From positions 1-14,524 of the forward strand of contig CAYPRM010000033.1 of NCBI GenBank assembly GCA_964413365.1: a stretch of 14,524 nt of DNA, read 5' to 3'. The translations under genes were made by a program, and so were the position numbers. The notes beneath the pieces are model-generated. The model was not told the DNA's origin, did not search any database, and saw only the letters and a program-made list of their open reading frames with translations. This document shows positions 6,505-14,524 of the stretch, piece after piece (position 1 is the first letter of the stretch; every line of letters begins with the position of its first letter). This DNA comes from RGIG4608 sp964413365 (lineage in GTDB: Bacteria; Bacillota; Clostridia; Oscillospirales; CAG-272).

Positions 6505-7803
6505 ATGGACGAGCTTGACACCGCACGGGCGAATATAGACATGATAGACCGCCGAATGGCGGAGCTTTTTTGCGCGCGCATGAAGGAGGTAGAGAGGGTT
6601 GCCGATTACAAGGCGGCACATTCTCTGCCCATTTTTGACGCCTCGCGTGAGCGTGAGCTTGAGAGCCGCGCGTCCAATCTCATCGAGGACGAGGCACTCA
6701 GAAAATACTATATTGATTTTATCAAGAGCAATATGTCAATATCCCGCTCCTATCAGGCAGAGCTATACCCTCAGCCGCAGGGCGGTGTTATTTATGATGG
6801 AGACATTCGCAAAATACGTGTCGGCTCGCGTGGCGGCGACTACGAGGTAGCCATCGGTAGGGGCTTGCTCGCTCGGGCAGGTGAATTTTTCGACCTCGGG
6901 CGCAGGGTCCTCATCGTTACCGACGACGGAGTGCCGAGCGAATACGCACTCAGGCTTCAGACGCAGTGCAAGGACGGCTTGATACACACAGTTCCACAGG
7001 GCGAGAGCAGTAAGAGCCTCGCTCGGCTCGAGGAGCTTCTGCACCTTTTAGCGGAGTCAAAATTCGGTCGCGGCGACTGCGTTGTTGCGGTCGGAGGCGG
7101 AGTTGTGGGAGATCTTGCAGGCTTTGCCGCCGCAACATATATGCGCGGTATCGACTTTTACAATATTCCGACCACTCTGCTCTCTCAGGTGGATTCCTCC
7201 ATCGGCGGCAAGGTGGCGGTCGACCTCGGAAAATATAAAAACACGGTCGGCGCGTTCTATCCGCCACGTGGTGTCATCATCGACACGGAGCTTCTGCTGA
7301 CTCTCGACGCGGTCCAGCTGAGATGTGGGCTTGCAGAGGCGTTGAAAATGGCTGTAACGAGTGATGCGGAGCTATTCTCCCTCTTTGAATCGGGCAAATT
7401 TATCGAGCGCCCCGAGGAGGTCATCGAGCGTGCGCTCCTCATCAAGCGTGGCATCGTTGAGCGAGACGAGCGAGAGAGCGGCGAGCGCAGGATACTCAAT
7501 TTCGGACACACGGTAGGGCACGCTATCGAGAGCGCGTCGGGGCTTCCCCACGGCTTATGCGTTGCGATAGGAATGTTCTACACCTCCTCCCCCGACGTAA
7601 GGCAAAGGCTTTTGCCGATCTACCGCGAGATCGGTCTGCCGACGCACACGGACGTCCCGCCCGAGGAGCTATATCGCTACATTCTTCTTGACAAGAAGGC
7701 GCAAGCGGATGAGATCATTCTCGTTCTCGTAAACGAGATAGGCAGGGCGGAGCTGAGAGCGACACCCATCAAGGACATAAGAGACCTCTTAGGGCTCTCT
7801 TAA
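6505..7803 (+). CDS. aroB: Chorismate mutase (AroQ-type) - 3-dehydroquinate synthase fusion
   Basis: This bifunctional protein has 432 residues. Residues 1-~90 are a type II chorismate mutase (chorismate to prephenate). It keeps R8, R25, K36, D45, R48 and E49 at a constant offset from the E. coli P-protein active site, plus S80 and Q84. Residues ~97-432 are 3-dehydroquinate synthase (DAHP to DHQ, NAD and Zn dependent), with VAVGGGVVGDLAGF, IPTTLLSQVDSSIGGK, KNTVGAFYPP, and zinc-ligand regions LAEALKM, NFGHTVGHAIE and HGLCVAIGM. A GTG start at 6457 is rejected because ATG 6505 has a CGGAG site 11 nt upstream and begins directly at the mutase domain. First gene of the operon; aroC follows after 15 nt. 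It is unusual that one polypeptide carries step 2 of the pathway and the step after chorismate. Confidence 0.93.
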   Translation: MDELDTARANIDMIDRRMAELFCARMKEVERVADYKAAHSLPIFDASRERELESRASNLIEDEALRKYYIDFIKSNMSISRSYQAELYPQPQGGVIYDGDIRKIRVGSRGGDYEVAIGRGLLARAGEFFDLGRRVLIVTDDGVPSEYALRLQTQCKDGLIHTVPQGESSKSLARLEELLHLLAESKFGRGDCVVAVGGGVVGDLAGFAAATYMRGIDFYNIPTTLLSQVDSSIGGKVAVDLGKYKNTVGAFYPPRGVIIDTELLLTLDAVQLRCGLAEALKMAVTSDAELFSLFESGKFIERPEEVIERALLIKRGIVERDERESGERRILNFGHTVGHAIESASGLPHGLCVAIGMFYTSSPDVRQRLLPIYREIGLPTHTDVPPEELYRYILLDKKAQADEIILVLVNEIGRAELRATPIKDIRDLLGLS

Positions 7804-7818
7804 CGGTAAGGAGAAAAA

Positions 7819-8907
7819 ATGAAAAATACTTTTGGAAGCGCTCTGAAGCTCACAGTCTTCGGAGAGAGCCACGGAACTGCAATAGGCGCAGTCATTGACG
7901 GAATTACCCCGGGTATAAAGATAGATACCGATTTTATAGACGCCCAGCTTGAGCGCCGCCGTTCAAAGGCGACGGTCTGTACCCAGAGAAAGGAAAAGGA
8001 CGACTACACCATCGTCAGCGGTGTGAGGGACGGACACACGACGGGCACGCCCATCTGCATCGTCATTCCCAACAGGGACACCAAGAGCACGGACTACCAG
8101 CTCTTCTCGTCCATAGCGCGTCCCGGACATGCGGACTACACCGCACAGCTCAAGTACCACGGATATCAGGATTTCCGCGGTGGTGGGCATTTCTCGGGCA
8201 GAGTTACCGTTGCCATCGTTGCGGCAGGTGCGATAATTCAATCCGCTCTTGAGCAAAAGGGCATATACATAGGCACACACATAAAGAGTTGTGGCGGAGT
8301 TCCCGACAGGGATTTCGGCGACCACGTAGAGGATATAAAGCTCCTTCACTCTGCCCCCTTCTCCATTCTTGACGAGGGTGCGCACGTATCAATGATGGAG
8401 CGTATGCTCGAGATAAAGGCGCAGAACGACAGCGTCGGCGGAGTTATGGAGACTGCCATCGTCGGCTTGCCCTCGGGCGTCGGCGAGCCGTGGTTCGACT
8501 CCCTTGAGAGTATGCTCTCCCACGCAATGTTCTCCATTCCCGCTGTCAAGGGCGTGGAGTTCGGTGCGGGATTTGCCTGCGCGGAGATGACGGGCTCGCA
8601 GATGAACGACGAATTCTTCATTTCGGACGGCGGCATCAAAACAAAAACGAACAACAACGGCGGCATAAACGGCGGCATCAGCAACGGCATGCCCATAGTA
8701 TTCCGCTGTGCGATAAAGCCGACCTCCTCGATACCCCAGAGGCAGAGGACCGTCGACTTCATAAATATGACGGAGACCGACGTGGAGATCCACGGCAGGC
8801 ACGACTCCGCAATAATTCCGAGAGCCTGCGTGGTGGCGGAAACGCTGACCGCGATCGTGGCGGCAGATATGCTCCTTTCTCGCTTCGGCACGGACTATCT
8901 GCTCTAA
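7819..8907 (+). CDS. aroC: Chorismate synthase
   Basis: This FMN-dependent enzyme converts EPSP to chorismate, the last common step of the pathway. The protein is 362 residues, normal for the family. Signatures are the N-terminal FGSALKLTVFGESHG, the RRRS and GTTGTPI-like GHTTGTPICIVIPN region, the RPGHADYT motif, FRGGGHFSGRVT, and the C-terminal GRHDSAIIPRACVVAE. The ribosome site AAGGAG lies 6 nt before ATG 7819. It follows the CM-AroB gene at 15 nt and precedes the AroE-AroK gene by 52 nt, all in one transcription unit. Confidence 0.97.
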   Translation: MKNTFGSALKLTVFGESHGTAIGAVIDGITPGIKIDTDFIDAQLERRRSKATVCTQRKEKDDYTIVSGVRDGHTTGTPICIVIPNRDTKSTDYQLFSSIARPGHADYTAQLKYHGYQDFRGGGHFSGRVTVAIVAAGAIIQSALEQKGIYIGTHIKSCGGVPDRDFGDHVEDIKLLHSAPFSILDEGAHVSMMERMLEIKAQNDSVGGVMETAIVGLPSGVGEPWFDSLESMLSHAMFSIPAVKGVEFGAGFACAEMTGSQMNDEFFISDGGIKTKTNNNGGINGGISNGMPIVFRCAIKPTSSIPQRQRTVDFINMTETDVEIHGRHDSAIIPRACVVAETLTAIVAADMLLSRFGTDYLL

Positions 8908-8959
8908 AGTCAAAAGGCTTATAAAATCATAAAATACGAGGAAGGGGGTAAATATCGCC

Positions 8960-10225
8960 ATGGAATACGGACTTATAGGCGGCAGGCTCTCGCACAGCTT
9001 CTCGCCCGAGCTCCACAGAAGGCTCGCGGACTACGACTACTCGCTCCGTGAGTTGAGTGGGGGAGAGCTTGACGGATTTATGAGGGCGAGAGATTTTCTC
9101 GGGATAAATGTTACCATGCCATACAAGGCGGCGGTAATTCCCTACCTCGATCTCATCTCCGACGAGGCAAAAAGGCTCGGCTCGGTCAACGTGATAGTCA
9201 ACAGAGGCGGACGCCTTCTCGGCTACAACACCGACATCGTCGGTATGCGTGAGCTGATCCTGCGCTCGGGGGTGGCACTCTCGAGCAAAAAGGTGCTCAT
9301 ACTCGGCACGGGCGGAACGGCTCGGACCGCCGCACTTGCCGCAGAGGGACTGGGAGCGTCCGAGATACTTCTCGTATCGAGAAATCCCTCCGCACCGCAC
9401 GCAGAGCCGCCGACAGGCCGTATTATCGGATATGCGGACGCATACTCGGATCATTCTGATACAGGTGTGATAATAAACGCAACGCCCGTCGGAATGTACC
9501 CGAGCGACGGCACAAGTCCCATCGACATTGACGGATTTCCCCACCTTGAAGCGGTATTTGACGCGATATACAATCCCCTGCGCACCCGACTTATCCGTGA
9601 TGCACTCGCAAGGGGGATATACGCAGAGGGCGGTCTGTATATGCTCGTATCTCAAGCCGTCCACGCATCTGCGCTCTTTCTTGACGCTCGTGCGAGCGAG
9701 GATGCTACGAACAGGCTCTATCTCGACCTGCTTCATGAGAAGGAAAATATCGTCCTCATCGGTATGCCCACCTCGGGCAAGGACACGGTGGGACGGATAC
9801 TTGCCGAGGAGCTTCACCGTGAACTGTACATCACCGACGACATGATCGAAACAAAACTCGGCTGTACCATCGCAGAATATTTTGAGGGACACACGGAGGC
9901 GGAATTCCGTGAGCTTGAGCATGAGGTCATAACGGAATGCTCCACACGCAGTGGGGCGGTCATCTCAACGGGCGGCGGATGCATTTTACGCTCGGAGAAC
10001 ATTGACGCTCTGCGCTCTTGCGGAAGGATATATTTCATCGACAGGGATCTGCGATATCTCTTCCCCTCATCTACCCGTCCGCTCGCAAGGACGCGCGAGG
10101 ATATCGAACGCCTTTACCGCGCAAGATATATGCTGTACAGAGCGTCCTGCGACGTGAGGATCAACGGCGATCCGACACCGCACGAGGTCGCACAAAAAAT
10201 AAGAGAGGATCTTTTTGCAAAATGA
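8960..10225 (+). CDS. aroE: Shikimate dehydrogenase - shikimate kinase fusion (AroE-AroK)
   Basis: This bifunctional enzyme has 421 residues. Residues 1-~250 are shikimate dehydrogenase (3-dehydroshikimate + NADPH to shikimate), with SHSFSPELH, catalytic K56 (NVTMPYK) and D92 (GYNTDIVG), dinucleotide loop GTGGTAR, YNPLRT and MLVSQAVH. Residues ~260-421 are shikimate kinase (ATP-dependent 3-phosphorylation), with TDDMIE, FRELE, STGGGCIL, STRPLA and RARYMLYRASCDV. The kinase P-loop reads GMPTSGKDT (268-276), where Asp275 replaces the usual Ser/Thr after the Lys; the following Thr276 is kept. ATG 8960 follows a GAAGGGGGT site. Its TGA overlaps the ATG of the dehydroquinase gene. Putting consecutive steps 4 and 5 in one chain may allow channelling; that is inference. 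Confidence 0.95.
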   Translation: MEYGLIGGRLSHSFSPELHRRLADYDYSLRELSGGELDGFMRARDFLGINVTMPYKAAVIPYLDLISDEAKRLGSVNVIVNRGGRLLGYNTDIVGMRELILRSGVALSSKKVLILGTGGTARTAALAAEGLGASEILLVSRNPSAPHAEPPTGRIIGYADAYSDHSDTGVIINATPVGMYPSDGTSPIDIDGFPHLEAVFDAIYNPLRTRLIRDALARGIYAEGGLYMLVSQAVHASALFLDARASEDATNRLYLDLLHEKENIVLIGMPTSGKDTVGRILAEELHRELYITDDMIETKLGCTIAEYFEGHTEAEFRELEHEVITECSTRSGAVISTGGGCILRSENIDALRSCGRIYFIDRDLRYLFPSSTRPLARTREDIERLYRARYMLYRASCDVRINGDPTPHEVAQKIREDLFAK

Positions 10226-10665
10226 AGATATTGATCTTGAACGGTCCAAACCTCAATATGCTCGGCATAAGAGAGCCTGAGCACTACGGGAGGGAGACAT
10301 ACACACAGCTCGAGGAGAGGCTCGCGGAGCATTGCCGCGGCAGGTGCGAGCTGGAGATAAAGCAATCCAACCACGAGGGCGTGCTCGTCGATCTGATACA
10401 GGGCGCGTACTTCGGGGGATTTGACGGAATAATTATAAATCCAGGTGCGTACACCCACACGAGCATAGCCCTGCTCGATGCGCTCCGTGCCGTTTCTCTG
10501 CCTGCGGTGGAGGTGCACATAAGCGATGTCAACGCACGCGAGGAATACAGAAAAATAAGCTATATCCGCGAGGCGTGCTTCCTCACCGTATTGGGCGAGG
10601 GCACGGACGGATATATCACAGCGATCGACGCACTCATAGAACACATTAAGGAGAAAAGCAAATGA
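10222..10665 (+). CDS. aroQ: 3-Dehydroquinate dehydratase, type II
   Basis: This enzyme dehydrates 3-dehydroquinate to 3-dehydroshikimate. The 147-residue protein is the typical type II dehydroquinase size and forms dodecamers in known members. The signature ILNGPNLNMLGIREPEHYG contains the catalytic Tyr22. IKQSNHEGVLVDLIQ, NPGAYTHTSIAL (active-site His) and EVHISDVNAREEYRK follow the family order; HISD replaces the commoner HISN. The start is ATG 10222, overlapping the preceding stop by ATGA; a longer open frame from 10018 is only the overlap with the kinase gene. Its own stop overlaps the aroA start in the same way. Confidence 0.96.
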   Translation: MKILILNGPNLNMLGIREPEHYGRETYTQLEERLAEHCRGRCELEIKQSNHEGVLVDLIQGAYFGGFDGIIINPGAYTHTSIALLDALRAVSLPAVEVHISDVNAREEYRKISYIREACFLTVLGEGTDGYITAIDALIEHIKEKSK

Positions 10666-11870
10666 ACGTTACCGTAAACAAGGGTAAGGCGCACGGCTCG
10701 ATCATCGCACCGCCCTCAAAGAGCGTTGCACACAGAATGCTCATCTGCGGCGGACTCGCCAATGCAAAGAGCACGATAACGGGAATAAATAACTCGGAGG
10801 ACGTGCAGGCAACACTTGACTGCCTTTCGGCAATAGGCGTTCAGTACACCCACACGGGCGACGTGCTCGAGATCACGGGACGCGAGGTCAAGAAGGACAA
10901 GAAGATACAGGAATTCTATTGCAGGGAGAGCGGCAGTACGCTCCGCTTCTTCATTCCTCTCGCCCTGCTGACGGGCAAGCGCAGTATATTCTATGGCACT
11001 CCGAGCCTGCTCGCGCGTCCGCTCTCCGTATATCAGACGATATGCAAGGAGCAGGAGCTGACGTTCGTCAAGGAAAAGGAGAGGATCATACTTGAGGGGC
11101 CGCTCCGTGCAGGAAATTTCAAGGTGCAGGGCAATATCTCGAGCCAGTTCATAAGCGGACTGCTCTTTGCCCTTCCCGTCCTCAAAAAGGATAGCCAGAT
11201 CTCCATAACTCAGCCCATCGAGAGCCATTCGTACATAGATCTGACGCTGAACGTAATGAAACGCTTCGGCATGAGGATAGAATGGAAGAACGAGCGCACG
11301 CTCTACATTCCCGGCGGTCAGAAGTACAGCCCCGTCGTCGACTCCGTTGAGGGCGACTATTCCAACGCCGCCTTCTTCTCCGCGCTCAACGTGCTCGGGG
11401 GAGATGTCAGCATCGGCGGTCTTGATCCCAACAGTATGCAGGGCGACAGGATATATTCAAAATATTTTGAAATGATAAAGAGGGGCACTCCCTCGATAAA
11501 TATCAGCGACTGCCCCGACCTCGGTCCGATACTTCTTGCACTCGCGGCGGCAAATAACGGTGGGATCTTCACGGGCACTCGCCGTCTGCGCCTCAAGGAG
11601 AGCGACAGAAGTGAGGCGATGGCTCAGGAGCTGCGCAAGTTCGGCACGATCGTCAGCGTCAACGAGGACGATATCATCGTGTTCCCCAAGGAATTTCACA
11701 GGCCCACCGAGGTGCTCAGGGGGCACAACGATCACCGCATCGTCATGGCTCTCTCCGTGCTCTGCACCGCGTGCGGTGGAGAGATAGAGGGTGCGGAGGC
11801 TGTAAATAAGAGCTTCCCCGACTTCTTCGAGAAGCTCGCAAGCGTCGGCATCGACGTCATAAAGCATTGA
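10662..11870 (+). CDS. aroA: 3-Phosphoshikimate 1-carboxyvinyltransferase (EPSP synthase)
   Basis: EPSP synthase joins shikimate-3-phosphate and PEP to form EPSP. At 402 residues it is slightly shorter than the ~427 of E. coli. Motifs in order are PPSKSVAHR (K20, S21, R25), ESGSTLRFF, QGNISSQFISGLLFALP, GDYSNAAFF, CPDLGPILLALAA (catalytic Asp), LKESDR, GHNDHRIVMAL and KSFPDFF. In the PEP loop the Gly corresponding to E. coli Gly96 is kept, but the Pro101 position is Phe, which resembles other clostridial enzymes more than class I or class II reference proteins. ATG 10662 overlaps the aroQ stop, so translation is probably coupled. Confidence 0.96.
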   Translation: MNVTVNKGKAHGSIIAPPSKSVAHRMLICGGLANAKSTITGINNSEDVQATLDCLSAIGVQYTHTGDVLEITGREVKKDKKIQEFYCRESGSTLRFFIPLALLTGKRSIFYGTPSLLARPLSVYQTICKEQELTFVKEKERIILEGPLRAGNFKVQGNISSQFISGLLFALPVLKKDSQISITQPIESHSYIDLTLNVMKRFGMRIEWKNERTLYIPGGQKYSPVVDSVEGDYSNAAFFSALNVLGGDVSIGGLDPNSMQGDRIYSKYFEMIKRGTPSINISDCPDLGPILLALAAANNGGIFTGTRRLRLKESDRSEAMAQELRKFGTIVSVNEDDIIVFPKEFHRPTEVLRGHNDHRIVMALSVLCTACGGEIEGAEAVNKSFPDFFEKLASVGIDVIKH

Positions 11871-11885
11871 GAGGTAGAATAACAG

Positions 11886-12908
11886 ATGATATATAAGAGA
11901 AAATTACCGATACCGATGGAGGTCAAGGAGCAGTTCCCCCTCTCCGAGGATCTCGCGGCGGTAAAGGCTAAAAATGATGAGGATATAAAGAGAGTCTTCC
12001 GCGGTGAGGATAGCAGGCTCCTGCTCGTAATAGGTCCCTGCTCCGCCGACCGTGAGGACGCCGTGATGGAATACATCTACCGCCTCAAAAGGCTCGATGA
12101 GCAGGTCAAGGATAAGATCCTCATAATTCCGCGCGTCTATACGGGCAAGCCGCGAACGACGAGCGAGGGCTATAAGGGACTGCTCCACCAACCAAACCCC
12201 GAGCAGCCGCCCGATATGTATGTTGGTCTGGTTTCGATAAGGGAGATACACATGAGAGTGCTCGCCGAGACGGGATTTCCGACCGCGGATGAGATGCTCT
12301 ACCCCGAAAATCACCGCTACCTCTCCGACCTGCTCTCCTACATCACCGTGGGCGCGCGCTCGGTCGAAAATCAGCAGCACCGCCTCACCGCAAGCGGAAT
12401 GGACGTTCCCGTCGGAATGAAGAACCCGACCAGCGGCGATATCTCCGTTATGATGAACGCAATAAAGGCAGGTCAGTCCTCGCATATGTTCATCTACCGC
12501 GGCTGGGAGGTCGAGAGTGCGGGAAATCCCTATACACACGCCATTCTGCGTGGATACGTCAATAAGAGCGGCGAATCCCATCCGAATTATCACTACGAGG
12601 ACCTCGCACACCTCTGCGAGACCTACGCCGCAACCTCCCTCTCCTACCCTGCCGCCATCGTGGACTGCAATCACTCGAACTCGGGCAAGCATTACGACGC
12701 GCAGGAGAGGATCGCTAAGGAGGTCCTTATGAGCAAACGCTACTCCGGCGATATAAATAAGCTCGTCAAGGGGCTTATGATCGAGAGCTACCTTGAGGAC
12801 GGCTCGCAGAGCATCGGCGGGGGCGTCTTCGGTAAGTCCATCACCGATCCCTGTATCGGCTGGGAAAAGACCGAACGTCTCATCCTCGAGATCGCGGACA
12901 GGCTTTAA
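11886..12908 (+). CDS. DAHP synthase, class I (AroF/G/H type)
   Basis: This enzyme condenses PEP and erythrose-4-phosphate to DAHP, the committed first step of the pathway. The protein is 340 residues. Visible motifs are LLVIGPCSADRED (metal Cys52), PRVYTGKPRTT (PEP-binding Arg/Lys region), GARSVENQQHR, MKNPTSGD, VDCNHSNSGKHY (metal His), MIESYLEDGSQ (metal Glu) and KSITDPCIGWEKTE (metal Asp). The N-terminal extension matches the regulated AroFGH type, so Phe or Tyr feedback is likely, but which one cannot be read from sequence, hence no symbol. The start has a GAGGT site 8-12 nt upstream. It is the last gene of the operon, 15 nt after aroA and just before a strong terminator. Confidence 0.95.
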   Translation: MIYKRKLPIPMEVKEQFPLSEDLAAVKAKNDEDIKRVFRGEDSRLLLVIGPCSADREDAVMEYIYRLKRLDEQVKDKILIIPRVYTGKPRTTSEGYKGLLHQPNPEQPPDMYVGLVSIREIHMRVLAETGFPTADEMLYPENHRYLSDLLSYITVGARSVENQQHRLTASGMDVPVGMKNPTSGDISVMMNAIKAGQSSHMFIYRGWEVESAGNPYTHAILRGYVNKSGESHPNYHYEDLAHLCETYAATSLSYPAAIVDCNHSNSGKHYDAQERIAKEVLMSKRYSGDINKLVKGLMIESYLEDGSQSIGGGVFGKSITDPCIGWEKTERLILEIADRL

Positions 12909-12917
12909 CAAGCAAAA

Positions 12918-12948
12918 CAAAAAGACCTATGCTACATAGGTCTTTTTT
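12918..12948. terminator. Bidirectional intrinsic terminator closing the shikimate operon and the DUF262-HNH gene
   Basis: A stem with AGACCTATG and CATAGGTCT arms and a CTA loop (12923-12943) is followed by six T on the plus strand. It is preceded by five A, which serve as the U-tract for the convergent minus-strand gene ending at 12953. Confidence 0.93.
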
Positions 12949-12952
12949 ATTT

Positions 12953-14071
12953 TCATTTGCTGGATTTTTTGCGGTTGTGCTCCTTACAGAGCATCTGACA
13001 GTTGGAAATATCCGTCCTGCCGCCCTCGCACCACGGCGTGATGTGATCGGCTTCCATTTCCTCAATGGCATAATGTGTATTTGCCCTTCCCTCGGCTACG
13101 CAGTGGGGGCAGATGCCGTGCTGACGCTCGTAGACCTTGCGCTTTTCGTTGTCGGTAAAGGTGCGGATGCTCAAATGCTTTTCATTTCCGCTGAGCAGGT
13201 ATTCGTATATGCCCGAGCGGCGCGTTACGTCGTCGTCCCGCATGAGGCGAGAGATCTCACGCTCGAGATAGGCAGGATCGAGGTCAAGATCCCTGTACTT
13301 ATTATACATAATTCCCCACGCCAGCCCCTTCATCTCGCGGCGGTAGCTCGGGAAAACGGTCTTTACCCACGATATCACGCTCTGAAAATACTGCCAGAGT
13401 GCGGTTGCGTGCGTGTCGTGCTGATGAATGGACATATATTCCTCAATTCCCCCCACGCCATCGCGCGCGGATATCCACGAGAGCACCGTCTCGAGGTAAT
13501 CCTGACGGTTGACCTCGCCGCCGACGTACTTGCTCGCCAGCTGATAGGCAACACAGCCATTCTTTGAAAAGTACCTTTTCGCGTCGGAGAGCCATTCGCC
13601 CGTATATACGGCATTGCGAAGCTCCTGATCCTTAAGCTGAACGCCTGCGATATTTATTATCTTGAACCAATCGAGCTTTTCGCGGTCGTTTCCTCGGCAA
13701 ATGTATACCATAAGGGGATAGTCAAGTATCTGCTCCTGCTCGGTGTGGGTGAGGTTATGAAAGGCGCGCGCGTTTATCGAAAACTCGCCCATCACGTATT
13801 GACAAATGCTCACCGTGCGCTGTTGACCGTCGAGAAGCTCAAATTTGCTCGAGTCCTCCTCATCCTCCGCCCAATACATAACGTTCAGAGGGAAGCCCTG
13901 CATCACCGTCTCGATCACGGCATTTCTCTGCTTTTCCTTGTATACGAATTCGCGCTGATACGCAGGTCGGATGTTGAGCCGTCCGCCGTACCCTACCGCG
14001 CCGTCCTCCTCGTTGTCCGCATACCCTGCTACTATGTCGCGGATCTTTATTTCATGAAGCTCTATTTGCAT
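12953..14071 (-). CDS. DUF262 - HNH nuclease-like protein (restriction/defence-type)
   Basis: This 372-residue protein resembles single-chain relatives of the GmrSD/SspE restriction systems. The DUF262 (ParB/Srx-fold) half shows IRPAYQREFVYKEKQR (34-49) and the NTP-handling motif DGQQR at 81-85 (ELLDGQQRTVS). The C-terminal ~55 residues are an HNH nuclease module: zinc Cys pair C321/C324 (CPHC), D342-H343 (EADHITPW), N357, C362 and H365-N366 (CKEHN). The middle (about 110-310) is not recognised. ATG 14071 has AAGGAG 9 nt upstream, directly abutting the stop codon of the longest methyltransferase frame (15-nt gap), so the two are almost surely one operon. Function as a DNA nuclease against foreign DNA is inferred. 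It could be modification-dependent (type IV like) or the restriction partner of the methyltransferase. Confidence 0.85.
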   Translation of the reverse strand: MQIELHEIKIRDIVAGYADNEEDGAVGYGGRLNIRPAYQREFVYKEKQRNAVIETVMQGFPLNVMYWAEDEEDSSKFELLDGQQRTVSICQYVMGEFSINARAFHNLTHTEQEQILDYPLMVYICRGNDREKLDWFKIINIAGVQLKDQELRNAVYTGEWLSDAKRYFSKNGCVAYQLASKYVGGEVNRQDYLETVLSWISARDGVGGIEEYMSIHQHDTHATALWQYFQSVISWVKTVFPSYRREMKGLAWGIMYNKYRDLDLDPAYLEREISRLMRDDDVTRRSGIYEYLLSGNEKHLSIRTFTDNEKRKVYERQHGICPHCVAEGRANTHYAIEEMEADHITPWCEGGRTDISNCQMLCKEHNRKKSSK

Positions 14072-14086
14072 TTTTATGGTCTCCTT

Positions 14087-14524
<438 letters not shown>

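Noticed and set aside
8927..9922. 331-residue minus-strand open frame opposite aroE-aroK
   Set aside because: Antisense shadow in GC-rich coding DNA; the sense strand has complete domain motifs for both enzymes.
11904..12920. 338-residue minus-strand open frame opposite the DAHP synthase gene
   Set aside because: Antisense shadow; no recognisable domain, and it would cross the bidirectional terminator.
12929..13567. 212-residue plus-strand open frame opposite the DUF262-HNH gene
   Set aside because: Antisense to a gene with clear DGQQR and HNH motifs and begins within the operon terminator.

Overview
The window is about 14.5 kb of moderately GC-rich bacterial chromosome. It is most likely from an uncultured Clostridia-type Firmicute (gut Oscillospirales or Christensenellales style). 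The reasons are a Tyr T-box leader in front of tyrS, strong Shine-Dalgarno sites, TTGACA-17-TATAAT type promoters and many ATGA stop/start overlaps. The assignment is by style and gene content only, not by a phylogenetic marker.

Left part (1-2975). On the minus strand are the 5' end of tyrS, its T-box leader with a textbook promoter, and mtaB (tRNA ms2t6A methylthiotransferase). On the plus strand, divergent from mtaB, is upp. Next come an RluA-family pseudouridine synthase and an apolipoprotein N-acyltransferase homologue (lnt), overlapping by ATGA and closed by a bidirectional terminator at 5634-5661.

Middle part (5707-12948). A minus-strand TetR-family regulator is divergent from a six-gene operon that encodes every enzyme from PEP + erythrose-4-phosphate to chorismate, plus chorismate mutase: [CM-AroB fusion]-aroC-[AroE-AroK fusion]-aroQ-aroA-DAHP synthase. 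A 23-bp near-palindrome sits on the -35 of the tetR promoter between the two. The operon ends in a strong bidirectional terminator.

Right part (12953-14524, minus strand). A DUF262 + HNH nuclease-like gene lies 15 nt downstream of the 3' end of what looks like an EcoRI-family adenine-specific DNA methyltransferase, whose body lies beyond the window. The methyltransferase enters the window inside a tetranucleotide tract (13 TGTC units up to the edge, GACA on the coding strand). After the tract, all three reading frames are open. Each ends in its own copy of the family's C-terminal tail (stops at 14425, 14253 and 14087), with the consensus Y-x-R-I-[LI]-I-[KR]. Slippage of one repeat unit would therefore swap one tail for another instead of switching the gene off. 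This looks like a three-state, always-ON phase-variable methyltransferase coupled to a DUF262-HNH effector, and it is the most interesting thing in the window.
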